Shown one piece after another: positions 27,581 to 33,063 of a DNA stretch of 34,655 bases. The stretch spans positions 1-34,655 of the forward strand of contig JALCHN010000019.1 of assembly GCA_022644775.1 (NCBI GenBank), in the 5' to 3' direction. Under the pieces are notes generated by a model. The model saw only the letters and a list, made by a program, of their open reading frames with translations, did no database searches and was not told the origin of the DNA. A program made the position numbers and the translations under genes. How positions within the stretch are numbered: position 1 is the stretch's first letter; every line of letters begins with the position of its first letter. This DNA comes from Eggerthellaceae bacterium (GTDB lineage: Bacteria > Actinomycetota > Coriobacteriia > Coriobacteriales > Eggerthellaceae).

Positions 27581-27936
27581 TCGCCACACTTGCGGCCGCC
27601 ACAGCGGGCGGAGCTCTCGGCGCCATCGCCCGCGGCTTCTGCACGGCGCACCTCAAACGCGTGTTGCCCGGCGGCTTCCCCTTCCCCACCTTGATCATCA
27701 ACGCGGTCGCCTGCTTCGCATTGGGGATGCTCATGGGCTCCCAGCCCGGCGGCGAGATGTCCGCCCTTGTGGGCACGGGATTTCTGGGCGGGTTTTCGAC
27801 GATGAGCACCTTCTCGTTCGAAACCGTCGAGGCGATCGTGCACGGCCACAGCGGACGCGCCCTTGCCTATATAGCCGCCACCCTGCTTATGTGCCTTGGC
27901 TGTTGTGCGGCCGGCTGGGCCCTTACTGCCGGTTGA
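27577..27936 (+). CDS. crcB: Fluoride channel subunit CrcB/Fluc (second of pair)
   Basis: A 119-residue homologue of the preceding gene with the same blocks: GGALGAIARG, TLIINAVACFALG and GTGFLGGFSTMSTFSFE. It starts at an ATG within ATGA shared with the upstream stop, so translation is coupled and yields are probably similar. In many Gram-positives two divergent, tandem Fluc genes build a heterodimeric channel in which the subunits insert in opposite orientations; the strongly basic tail on only the first protein fits that idea. Its stop codon overlaps the -35 of the tRNA-Gln promoter. Confidence 0.9.
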   Translation: MIATLAAATAGGALGAIARGFCTAHLKRVLPGGFPFPTLIINAVACFALGMLMGSQPGGEMSALVGTGFLGGFSTMSTFSFETVEAIVHGHSGRALAYIAATLLMCLGCCAAGWALTAG

Positions 27937-27961
27937 CGAACGCCCGCGCGGCCGATACACT
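27933..27961 (+). promoter_or_regulatory. Promoter of tRNA-Gln
   Basis: TTGACG (27933-27938) and TACACT (27956-27961) are spaced by 17 bases, matching consensus at 5 and 4 of 6 positions. The -35 overlaps the crcB stop codon. A 6-bp hairpin (GCGTAC/GTACGC, 27970-27986) occupies the short leader before the tRNA. Confidence 0.6.
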
Positions 27962-27989
27962 TGCAATTCGCGTACCTTTCGTACGCCAA

Positions 27990-28063
27990 TGGGCCATCGT
28001 CCAATGGCAGGACCCTGGTTTTTGGTACCAGTTATGTAGGTTCGAATCCTGCTGGCCCAGCCA
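27990..28063 (+). tRNA. tRNA-Gln (anticodon TTG)
   Basis: The acceptor stem TGGGCCA pairs with TGGCCCA, the anticodon loop TTTTGGT sits on a CTGGT/ACCAG stem with anticodon TTG (reads CAA), and the T arm contains TTCGAAT. The discriminator is G and CCA is encoded. It reads CAA; a CTG-anticodon partner for CAG is not in the window. Confidence 0.96.
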
Positions 28064-28071
28064 ACATATGC

Positions 28072-28108
28072 AAAGGGGCTCCCACACAGAGTGCGGGAGC
28101 CCCTTTTT
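28072..28108 (+). terminator. Intrinsic terminator of tRNA-Gln
   Basis: AAAGGGGCTCCC and GGGAGCCCCTTT pair over 12 bp, followed by a T-run (five Ts in all, partly shared with the stem). It begins 8 bases after the tRNA CCA end. Confidence 0.9.
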
Positions 28109-28163
28109 CGTATACATGAAGCATAAGCCGCCCCATGCGGGACAGGACGCCCCTCCCGCCACA

Positions 28164-28245
28164 CGCCGCAGCACCCGCAAGGGCGCGCCTCATCCGGTGC
28201 CGCACGGCGTAGCACACGCTAGGGCGTGTCTCATCCGGTGCCGCA
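28164..28245. repeat. Imperfect 41-bp direct tandem repeat, two units
   Basis: Units 28164-28204 and 28205-28245 are directly adjacent and agree at 35 of 41 positions. The last 16 bases of each are identical (TCATCCGGTGCCGCA core). The second unit contains the hairpin ACACGC/GCGTGT, and CGGTGC can pair with GCACCG just downstream. The element lies between the terminators of tRNA-Gln and of rplA. No ORF of credit covers it; it resembles extragenic palindromic-type repeats. Confidence 0.7.
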
Positions 28246-28270
28246 CCATCATGCGCACCGAATGTGGGTA

Positions 28271-28300
28271 TAAAAATGGGGCGGTTAGAAACCGCCCCAT
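28271..28300 (-). terminator. Intrinsic terminator of the secE-nusG-rplK-rplA block
   Basis: ATGGGGCGGTT and AACCGCCCCAT form a perfect 11-bp stem with a 3-base loop. On the minus strand it is followed by a five-T run. It lies 18 bases after the rplA stop. Confidence 0.93.
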
Positions 28301-28318
28301 CAAGCTGAAAGGTAGTGT

Positions 28319-29029
28319 TTACGCTTCCTGCGTGTAGTTGCGCTGAACGCTCGGGTCGACCGGGATCGACGGGCTCATCGTAGAAGCCACGTTGATGGAC
28401 TTCACGTAACGGCCCTTCGCGGACGCCGGCTTCATACGGATGATCTCGTCGTAGATCGCGCCGTAGTTTTCGGCGAGCTGCTCAGCGGTGAAGCTCGTCT
28501 TGCCCAGCACGACGTGGCAGATGCCGTAACGATCGGCACGGTACTCCACGCGGCCGCCCTTGAGTTCCTTGATGGCCTTGGCCACGTCGTTGGTGACGGT
28601 GCCGAGCTTGGGGTTCGGCATGAGGCCACGGGGACCGAGCACGCGGCCGAGACGACCGACCTTGGACATCTGGTCGGGGGTGGCGACGGTCGCGTCGAAG
28701 TTGATAATACCCTTCTGGATATCTTCCATGAGCTCAGCGGTGCCCACAATGTCGGCGCCGGCTTCTTCGGCGGCACGGGCGGCTTCGCCTTCGGCGAACA
28801 CAGCCACGCGCACGGTCTTGCCGGAGCCGTTGGGCAGGCTCACCATGCCGCGCAGCTGCTGATCGGCCTGGCGGGTGTCGATGCCCAGACGGAAATGACC
28901 CTCAACGGTCTCGTCGAAATTCGCGGAAGCGATCTCCTTGATGGTCTTGAACGCATCGATCGGAGCGTAGAGCTTGCCTTCTTCAATCTTTTCGGCAGCA
29001 AGCTTCTGCTTTTTGGTCAACTTTGCCAT
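28319..29029 (-). CDS. rplA: 50S ribosomal protein L1
   Basis: A ribosomal stalk protein bound to 23S rRNA at the E-site side; in many bacteria it also represses its own rplK-rplA mRNA. It begins MAKLTKKQKLAAEKIEEGKLY, and the block VLGPRGLMPNPKLGTVT is the L1 signature. It is 236 aa, normal for L1. The start is the ATG at 29027-29029 with GAAAGGAAG upstream; a longer in-frame reading from 29092 adds 21 residues with no similarity and is rejected. It is 89 bases after rplK. Confidence 0.97.
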   Translation of the reverse strand: MAKLTKKQKLAAEKIEEGKLYAPIDAFKTIKEIASANFDETVEGHFRLGIDTRQADQQLRGMVSLPNGSGKTVRVAVFAEGEAARAAEEAGADIVGTAELMEDIQKGIINFDATVATPDQMSKVGRLGRVLGPRGLMPNPKLGTVTNDVAKAIKELKGGRVEYRADRYGICHVVLGKTSFTAEQLAENYGAIYDEIIRMKPASAKGRYVKSINVASTMSPSIPVDPSVQRNYTQEA

Positions 29030-29118
29030 GTTTCTTCCTTTCGTGGTACGAACGAGCTCGTGCTCTCCCACGTACGCGGTTGCCGGAGGCAACCGTTCCT
29101 ACCTACTAAACGGGCGAA

Positions 29119-29610
29119 CTAGTTCGCGGCGTCCATCATCTGCTGCAGCTTACGAGAAGCGGTGTAGACCTTCTTCGGCGCGCGGCCTTCGATGGTCACG
29201 CCCATGGAACGGGCGGTGCCTGCGACGATTTCCATAGCGGCTTCGATGTCGTTGGCGTTGAGGTCGGGCAGCTTGATCTCGGCAATTTCGCGCAGCTGGT
29301 CTTCGGTGAGCTCGCCCACCTTCTTGAGCTGGGGAATGCCGGAACCGCTCTTGATGCCGAGCTTTTCCTTGATGAGCACGGCCGCGGGAGGAGTCTTGCA
29401 CACGAAGGTGAAGGACTTGTCTTCGTAGACCGTGATCTCGACGGGGATGATGGTCCCCTTCTGGTCTGCCGTCTGAGCGTTAAACGCCTGGCAGAACTGC
29501 ATGATGTTGACGCCCTGGGCACCGAGTGCCGGGCCCACGGGGGGAGCCGGGTTAGCTGCGCCGGCAGGGATCTGCAGCTTTACAAACCCGGTGACTTTCT
29601 TGTCAGCCAT
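29119..29610 (-). CDS. rplK: 50S ribosomal protein L11 with C-terminal extension
   Basis: A GTPase-centre ribosomal protein binding 23S rRNA and contacting elongation factors and RelA-type enzymes. The N-terminal domain shows [20 protein letters not shown] and the C-terminal rRNA-binding domain [12 protein letters not shown]. Typical bacterial L11 ends near residue 142; here about 21 extra residues follow (143-163, lysine and glutamine rich). Proteins L1 and L11 are co-transcribed, and a leader of 133 bases with paired segments precedes this gene. Confidence 0.96.
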   Translation of the reverse strand: MADKKVTGFVKLQIPAGAANPAPPVGPALGAQGVNIMQFCQAFNAQTADQKGTIIPVEITVYEDKSFTFVCKTPPAAVLIKEKLGIKSGSGIPQLKKVGELTEDQLREIAEIKLPDLNANDIEAAMEIVAGTARSMGVTIEGRAPKKVYTASRKLQQMMDAAN

Positions 29611-29671
29611 TGTAAAAGCTTCCTTTCAGCTGAAGTCTTTACCAGTTATGAAACAAGCATCCGAACGAGAA

Positions 29672-29742
29672 GCCCCTGTCCACGAGGGCGATCGGCTGCA
29701 TTGTTACCGCAAAAGCATGCTCGAAGGACATCGAGCAGGGGC
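29672..29742 (-). promoter_or_regulatory. Structured leader of rplK, possible L1 autoregulatory site
   Basis: In the nusG-rplK gap GCCCCTG (29672-29678) can pair with CAGGGGC (29736-29742), enclosing a smaller hairpin GCTCGA/TCGAGC (29719-29736). No T-run follows. L1 is known to bind a leader of its own operon in E. coli by mimicking its rRNA site; the resemblance here is by position and folding only. Confidence 0.35.
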
Positions 29743-29743
29743 G

Positions 29744-30274
29744 CTAGATGCGCGCCACTTGGTCGAAGGACAGCTCGACCGGGGTTTCGCGCCCGAAGAT
29801 CGACACCATGACCTTGACCTTGTTGGTCTCGGGAGAGACCTCGGAAACGACACCGTCGAACTCGGCGAGAGGGCCAGAGACGACCTTGATCGTCTGCCCC
29901 ACTTCCAAATCGGTGGAAGTCTTGCGCGCAGCCTTGCGATCGGTGCGCTTCATGATCTTGTTGTATTCCTCGCGCGTAAGCGGCGCAGGGCTTGCCTGGC
30001 TGCCCACGAAGCCGGTGACGCCCGGCGTGTTGCGGACGGCAGCCCAGCTGCGGTCGTCGAGCTCCATGCGCACGAGCACGTAGCCCGGGAATACCTTTTT
30101 GTCGGATTCGACGCGACGGCCACCGTCACGGATTTCCGTGACCGTTTCCATGGGAATCTGAATGTCGAACACGTTGTTTTCAAGACCCATGGTCTCGATA
30201 CGCGTTTCGAGATTCTGCTTTACCTTGTTTTCATACCCAGAGTAGGTATGAAGTACATACCATTTCTTAGCCAT
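29744..30274 (-). CDS. nusG: Transcription termination/antitermination factor NusG
   Basis: A cytoplasmic elongation factor that binds the RNA polymerase clamp and couples to ribosome S10 or Rho. The NGN domain begins KKWYVLHTYSGYENKVKQNL (3-22), then FPGYVLVRMEL; the KOW domain carries VGQTIKVVSGPLAEFDGVV near residue 125-143. It is 176 aa, without the long acidic N-terminal extension of many actinobacterial NusG proteins. It starts 3 bases after secE. Confidence 0.97.
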   Translation of the reverse strand: MAKKWYVLHTYSGYENKVKQNLETRIETMGLENNVFDIQIPMETVTEIRDGGRRVESDKKVFPGYVLVRMELDDRSWAAVRNTPGVTGFVGSQASPAPLTREEYNKIMKRTDRKAARKTSTDLEVGQTIKVVSGPLAEFDGVVSEVSPETNKVKVMVSIFGRETPVELSFDQVARI

Positions 30275-30277
30275 CGG

Positions 30278-30688
30278 TTATGCCCCCAAAGAAGAGATTG
30301 CAAGCAAGAGCGGGGTAACGATCCAGTTGTCGAGGATGAATACGTACACGCCGAAAAATACCAAAGCACCGACGACGACGCCGCTCCAACGAATGACATC
30401 TTGACGCGTCGGCCAGGTCACGCGCTTCATTTCGGCGCGGACTTCAGAGAAGAAACCGTTCTTCTTGGCCTTTTCCTGCTTCTTAGCCGGCTTCTTTTCG
30501 GAAGCCTTGGGCTTGGATTCGGCAGGCTTTTCAGCCTTCTTGAAGAGGCCCTTCTTCTGCTCGGGTTCTTCGGTGGTGTTCGCGGAAGAAGAATCTTCGG
30601 CCGCGAGAGCTTCCTGCTCCTGCAGTTCCTTGCGCTTCGCACGCCTTGCAGAGGCACGAGCCCTTTGCGTCTTTGATTTCTTTGCCAT
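30278..30688 (-). CDS. secE: Preprotein translocase subunit SecE
   Basis: A membrane subunit clamping SecY in the Sec translocon. The C-terminal core EVRAEMKRVTWPTRQDV (81-97) is the SecE amphipathic signature, followed by a single membrane segment (about 105-133). The first 75 residues are an unusual Lys/Ala/Glu-rich cytoplasmic extension, making the protein 136 aa against about 60-90 in single-helix homologues. The secE-nusG-rplK order is conserved in nearly all bacteria. Confidence 0.95.
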   Translation of the reverse strand: MAKKSKTQRARASARRAKRKELQEQEALAAEDSSSANTTEEPEQKKGLFKKAEKPAESKPKASEKKPAKKQEKAKKNGFFSEVRAEMKRVTWPTRQDVIRWSGVVVGALVFFGVYVFILDNWIVTPLLLAISSLGA

Positions 30689-30721
30689 CTTTACCCTTCG
30701 GAATCCCTTGGGGGGATTGAA

Positions 30722-30767
30722 ATATTACACCGTCTAAACGCCAAACAAGCAGCCTGTTAAAGCTGCT
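30722..30767 (-). promoter_or_regulatory. Hairpin and weak promoter between tRNA-Trp and secE
   Basis: After tRNA-Trp a 6-bp hairpin AGCAGC/GCTGCT (30748-30767) is followed on the minus strand by TGTTTGG, a weak terminator-like layout. Next come CTTGTT and TAATAT (30722-30727) spaced by 16 bases, a poor promoter match. Together they could lower tRNA read-through and restart transcription for secE-nusG. Confidence 0.3.
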
Positions 30768-30778
30768 CGTAAACAAGC

Positions 30779-30855
30779 TGGCAGGCCAGGAGGGACTCGA
30801 ACCCCCAACATGCGGTTTTGGAGACCGCCGCTCTACCAATTGGAGCTACTGGCCT
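30779..30855 (-). tRNA. tRNA-Trp (anticodon CCA)
   Basis: The acceptor AGGCCAG pairs with CTGGCCT, the anticodon loop TCTCCAA gives CCA, and the T loop contains TTCGAGT. The discriminator is G and the CCA end is encoded. It lies between rpmG (15 bases) and secE; a tRNA-Trp just before secE-nusG is a recurrent arrangement in bacteria. Confidence 0.96.
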
Positions 30856-30870
30856 ATGTTGCCTGATATC

Positions 30871-31020
30871 TTAGCGAGTTTCCCTGTGCAGGGTGTGATG
30901 TCCACACCACTTGCAGTATTTCTTCAACTCGATACGATCGGGATTGTTCTGCTTGTTCTTCTTGGTCGTGTAATTACGGCGCTTGCACTCGGTGCAAGCG
31001 AGCGTGACCAACGTACGCAT
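30871..31020 (-). CDS. rpmG: 50S ribosomal protein L33 (zinc-binding form)
   Basis: A 49-residue ribosomal protein, too short for usual ORF cut-offs. It reads [17 protein letters not shown] at the N-terminus and ends with [16 protein letters not shown]. Two CxxC pairs (Cys9/Cys12 and Cys36/Cys39) make the zinc ribbon of the C+ form; zinc-free paralogues replace it under zinc limitation in many bacteria. The ATG has AGGAG 7 bases upstream. It lies between tuf and tRNA-Trp, the standard position beside secE. Confidence 0.95.
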   Translation of the reverse strand: MRTLVTLACTECKRRNYTTKKNKQNNPDRIELKKYCKWCGHHTLHRETR

Positions 31021-31085
31021 ACTAAACTCCTACTATTGAATATTCACATTCAACTTGAATTGCACAGGAAAGTTAAGCAGAAAGA

Positions 31086-31113
31086 ATGGAGCCTCCAGGA
31101 ACGGAGGCTCCAT
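31086..31113 (-). terminator. Intrinsic terminator of tuf
   Basis: ATGGAGCCTCC and GGAGGCTCCAT make a perfect 11-bp stem with a 6-base loop. On the minus strand TTCTTTCT follows. It starts 22 bases after the tuf stop. rpmG therefore needs read-through or its own start in the AT-rich 31021-31085 stretch, where I could not fix a promoter. Confidence 0.88.
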
Positions 31114-31135
31114 CCGTAACCTCATTGAAGAATGA

Positions 31136-32338
31136 CTACTTGAGGATTTCGGTCACACGACCGGAACCAACGGTGCGGCCACCCTCGCGGATAGCGAAGC
31201 GAAGGCCCTGCTCCATAGCGATAGGATGGATAAGGTCGCCTTCGATTTCGACGTTGTCGCCGGGCATAACCATTTCGGTACCCTCAGGCAGCTTCACGAC
31301 ACCGGTAACGTCGGTGGTGCGGAAGTAGAACTGCGGACGATAGCCATCGAAGAACGGGGTGTGACGGCCGCCTTCGTCCTTGGTGAGGACGTAGACCTGA
31401 CCCTTGAAGTTCGTGTGGCAGGTAACCGTACCCGGCTTGCAAAGAACCTGGCCGCGGACGACGTCTTCGCGCTTGATGCCGCGGAGCAGGCAGCCGATGT
31501 TGTCGCCGGCTTCGGCTTCGTCGAGCAGCTTGCGGAACATTTCGACGCCGGTGCAGGTGGTCTTCTGGGTCTCCTTGATGCCCACGATCTCGAGTTCGTC
31601 GCCGACCTTGAGTTCGCCACGTTCGACACGGCCGGTCACAACGGTGCCGCGGCCGGTGATGGTCATAACGTCTTCGATAGCCATCAGGAAGGGCTTGTCG
31701 TTGTCGCGCTGCGGAGTCGGGATGTACTCATCGACGGCGTCCATGAGCTCCCAAATGCTGTCGACCCACTTCTGCTCGCCGTTGAGGGCGCCCAGAGCAG
31801 AACCCTTGATGATAGGAATGTCGTCGCCCGGGAAGTCGTAAGAGCTGAGCAGCTCGCGGGTCTCCATCTCGACGAGCTCGATGAGCTCTTCGTCGTCAAC
31901 CATGTCGCACTTGTTCAGGAACACGACGATGTAGGGCACGCCGACCTGACGGGCGAGCAGGATGTGCTCGCGGGTCTGAGCCATGGGGCCGTCGGTAGCG
32001 GCGATAACCAGGATAGCGCCGTCCATCTGAGCAGCACCGGTGATCATGTTCTTGACGTAGTCAGCATGGCCGGGGCAGTCGACGTGAGCGTAGTGACGCT
32101 TGTCGGTTTCGTACTCGACGTGAGCAATAGAAATGGTAATACCGCGTTCGCGCTCTTCGGGGGCCTTGTCGATGTCGGCAAATGCCTCGAACTTAGCCGT
32201 TGCGGTGCCGTGGGAACCGTCGTTTTCGGACAGAACCTTGGTAATCGCGGCAGTCAGCGTCGTTTTACCATGGTCGACGTGACCGATGGTGCCGATGTTT
32301 ACATGCGGCTTAGTACGCTCGAACTTTTCCTTTGCCAT
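31136..32338 (-). CDS. tuf: Translation elongation factor EF-Tu
   Basis: A cytoplasmic GTPase delivering aminoacyl-tRNA to the ribosome. The P-loop GHVDHGKT is at 19-26, switch I has the ERERGITI block, DCPGHADY is the G3 motif and NKCDMVDD the G4 motif; domains II and III follow to a 400-aa end with [19 protein letters not shown] precedes the ATG. It stands directly after three tRNA genes and not next to fusA, so a second tuf in the S12-S7-fusA operon is possible but cannot be seen here. Confidence 0.99.
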   Translation of the reverse strand: MAKEKFERTKPHVNIGTIGHVDHGKTTLTAAITKVLSENDGSHGTATAKFEAFADIDKAPEERERGITISIAHVEYETDKRHYAHVDCPGHADYVKNMITGAAQMDGAILVIAATDGPMAQTREHILLARQVGVPYIVVFLNKCDMVDDEELIELVEMETRELLSSYDFPGDDIPIIKGSALGALNGEQKWVDSIWELMDAVDEYIPTPQRDNDKPFLMAIEDVMTITGRGTVVTGRVERGELKVGDELEIVGIKETQKTTCTGVEMFRKLLDEAEAGDNIGCLLRGIKREDVVRGQVLCKPGTVTCHTNFKGQVYVLTKDEGGRHTPFFDGYRPQFYFRTTDVTGVVKLPEGTEMVMPGDNVEIEGDLIHPIAMEQGLRFAIREGGRTVGSGRVTEILK

Positions 32339-32394
32339 TGAAATCCTCCTTCAATGAGAACGCCCCAAAGGACGCAGTTACTAAGCAATTTGTG

Positions 32395-32424
32395 AAAAGC
32401 CCCCACTCTACCGAGCGGAGGCTT
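32395..32424 (-). terminator. Terminator or attenuator between tRNA-Met and tuf
   Basis: AAGCCTCCGCTC pairs with GAGTGGGGGCTT on the minus strand over 12 bp including two G.T wobbles, with a 4-base loop and a T-run TTTT. It starts 13 bases after the tRNA-Met CCA. It may end most tRNA transcripts or set how much transcription continues into tuf. Confidence 0.65.
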
Positions 32425-32437
32425 GAACAATCAAAAT

Positions 32438-32514
32438 TGGTAGCGGTGACTGGATTCGAACCAGTGACGCCACGGGTATGAACCGTGTGCTCTAACCAAC
32501 TGAGCTACACCGCC
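32438..32514 (-). tRNA. tRNA-Met, elongator type (anticodon CAT)
   Basis: The acceptor GGCGGTG pairs with CACCGCT (first pair G.T), the anticodon loop TTCATAC gives CAT, and the T loop contains TTCGAAT. CCA is encoded. It lacks the GGG/CCC anticodon-stem pairs and the 1-72 mismatch of initiator tRNAs, so elongator Met is favoured; a lysidine-modified Ile tRNA is the alternative reading of a CAT anticodon. Confidence 0.92.
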
Positions 32515-32520
32515 AAAAAA

Positions 32521-32596
32521 TGGAGCCCGTGACCGGACTTGAACCGGTGACCTCTTCGTTACCAACGAAGTGCTCTACCGACTGAGCTACGCGGGC
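32521..32596 (-). tRNA. tRNA-Thr (anticodon GGT)
   Basis: The anticodon loop TTGGTAA sits on a CTTCG/CGAAG stem, giving GGT (reads ACC and ACT). The T loop contains TTCAAGT and CCA is encoded. The acceptor stem GCCCGCG against CACGGGC has one non-canonical pair, C6.A67. Six bases separate it from tRNA-Met. Confidence 0.94.
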
Positions 32597-32600
32597 AAGA

Positions 32601-32685
32601 TGGTGGGCGCGCTAGGATTCGAACCTAGGTAGGCAGAGCCAACGGGTTTACAGCCCGTCCCCATTAACCACTCGGGCACACGCCC
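32601..32685 (-). tRNA. tRNA-Tyr (anticodon GTA)
   Basis: An 85-base class II tRNA with the long variable arm expected of bacterial tRNA-Tyr. The acceptor GGGCGTG pairs with CGCGCCC, the anticodon loop CTGTAAA gives GTA, the T loop has TTCGAAT, and CCA is encoded. It is the first product of the promoter at 32762-32790. Confidence 0.96.
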
Positions 32686-32721
32686 ATCTTGGCTTAACTT
32701 GTGCAATTTTCAAGCTGCGCC

Positions 32722-32754
32722 CTCGTCTGTTGAGGTGTTCCCCGAACAAACGAG
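32722..32754 (-). other. 5'-end hairpin of the tRNA-tuf leader
   Basis: CTCGTTTGT and ACAGACGAG can pair over 9 bp with one G.T wobble, right at the predicted transcript start. It could protect or process the precursor RNA. Seen by eye. Confidence 0.45.
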
Positions 32755-32761
32755 CAAGAGG

Positions 32762-32790
32762 ATAATACGCTAGGAACTAGGCCCTGTCAA
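32762..32790 (-). promoter_or_regulatory. Near-consensus promoter of the tRNA-tuf block
   Basis: TTGACA (32785-32790, 6 of 6) and TATTAT (32762-32767, 5 of 6) are spaced by exactly 17 bases on the minus strand. The start point would be near 32755. This is the best promoter match in the window, fitting the high output needed for tRNAs and EF-Tu. Confidence 0.85.
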
Positions 32791-33021
32791 CAGGCGACAC
32801 GCCCCCGGGCGTATCTTCACCATTCCTCCGTTTCCCCAGGTCATTGCTGCCGGTAGCGGAAACCGCTCGAACTTTCTTGAAACTTTTTGCGCACGCGGGA
32901 GCCCAAAAAACTCGCGCTCAAAACGCCTTATTCGAAGCTTCCCACACCCTGCGCCCAAGAGCGAACCCGGTCCGCTCGTCGTTTGCCCTCGCAATCTTTC
33001 GCCCGGTGCGCGTCCTGCCCG

Positions 33022-33027
33022 TATAAT
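33022..33027 (+). promoter_or_regulatory. -10 element for the putP-like gene
   Basis: TATAAT, a perfect -10, lies 36 bases before the ATG; the -35 region is not recognisable, so an activator may be needed. The 378-base divergent gap 32686-33063 otherwise holds the tRNA promoter and leader hairpin; in 32791-33021 I see no gene and no clear element. Confidence 0.5.
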
Positions 33028-33063
33028 AGGACTCTATTACCGAATCACGTTCAAGGAGCAAGC

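Noticed and set aside
28164..28245. The tandem repeat as a CRISPR array
   Set aside because: Only two adjacent 41-bp units exist, with no unique spacers and no cas genes.
29030..29092. Longer rplA reading with 21 extra N-terminal residues
   Set aside because: L1 proteins begin with MAKLTKKQK-type sequence, which starts at 29029 with a strong ribosome site.
32770..32994. A 74-codon minus-strand frame in the tRNA-Tyr/putP gap
   Set aside because: It overlaps the near-consensus promoter, has no ribosome site of note and no recognisable domain.
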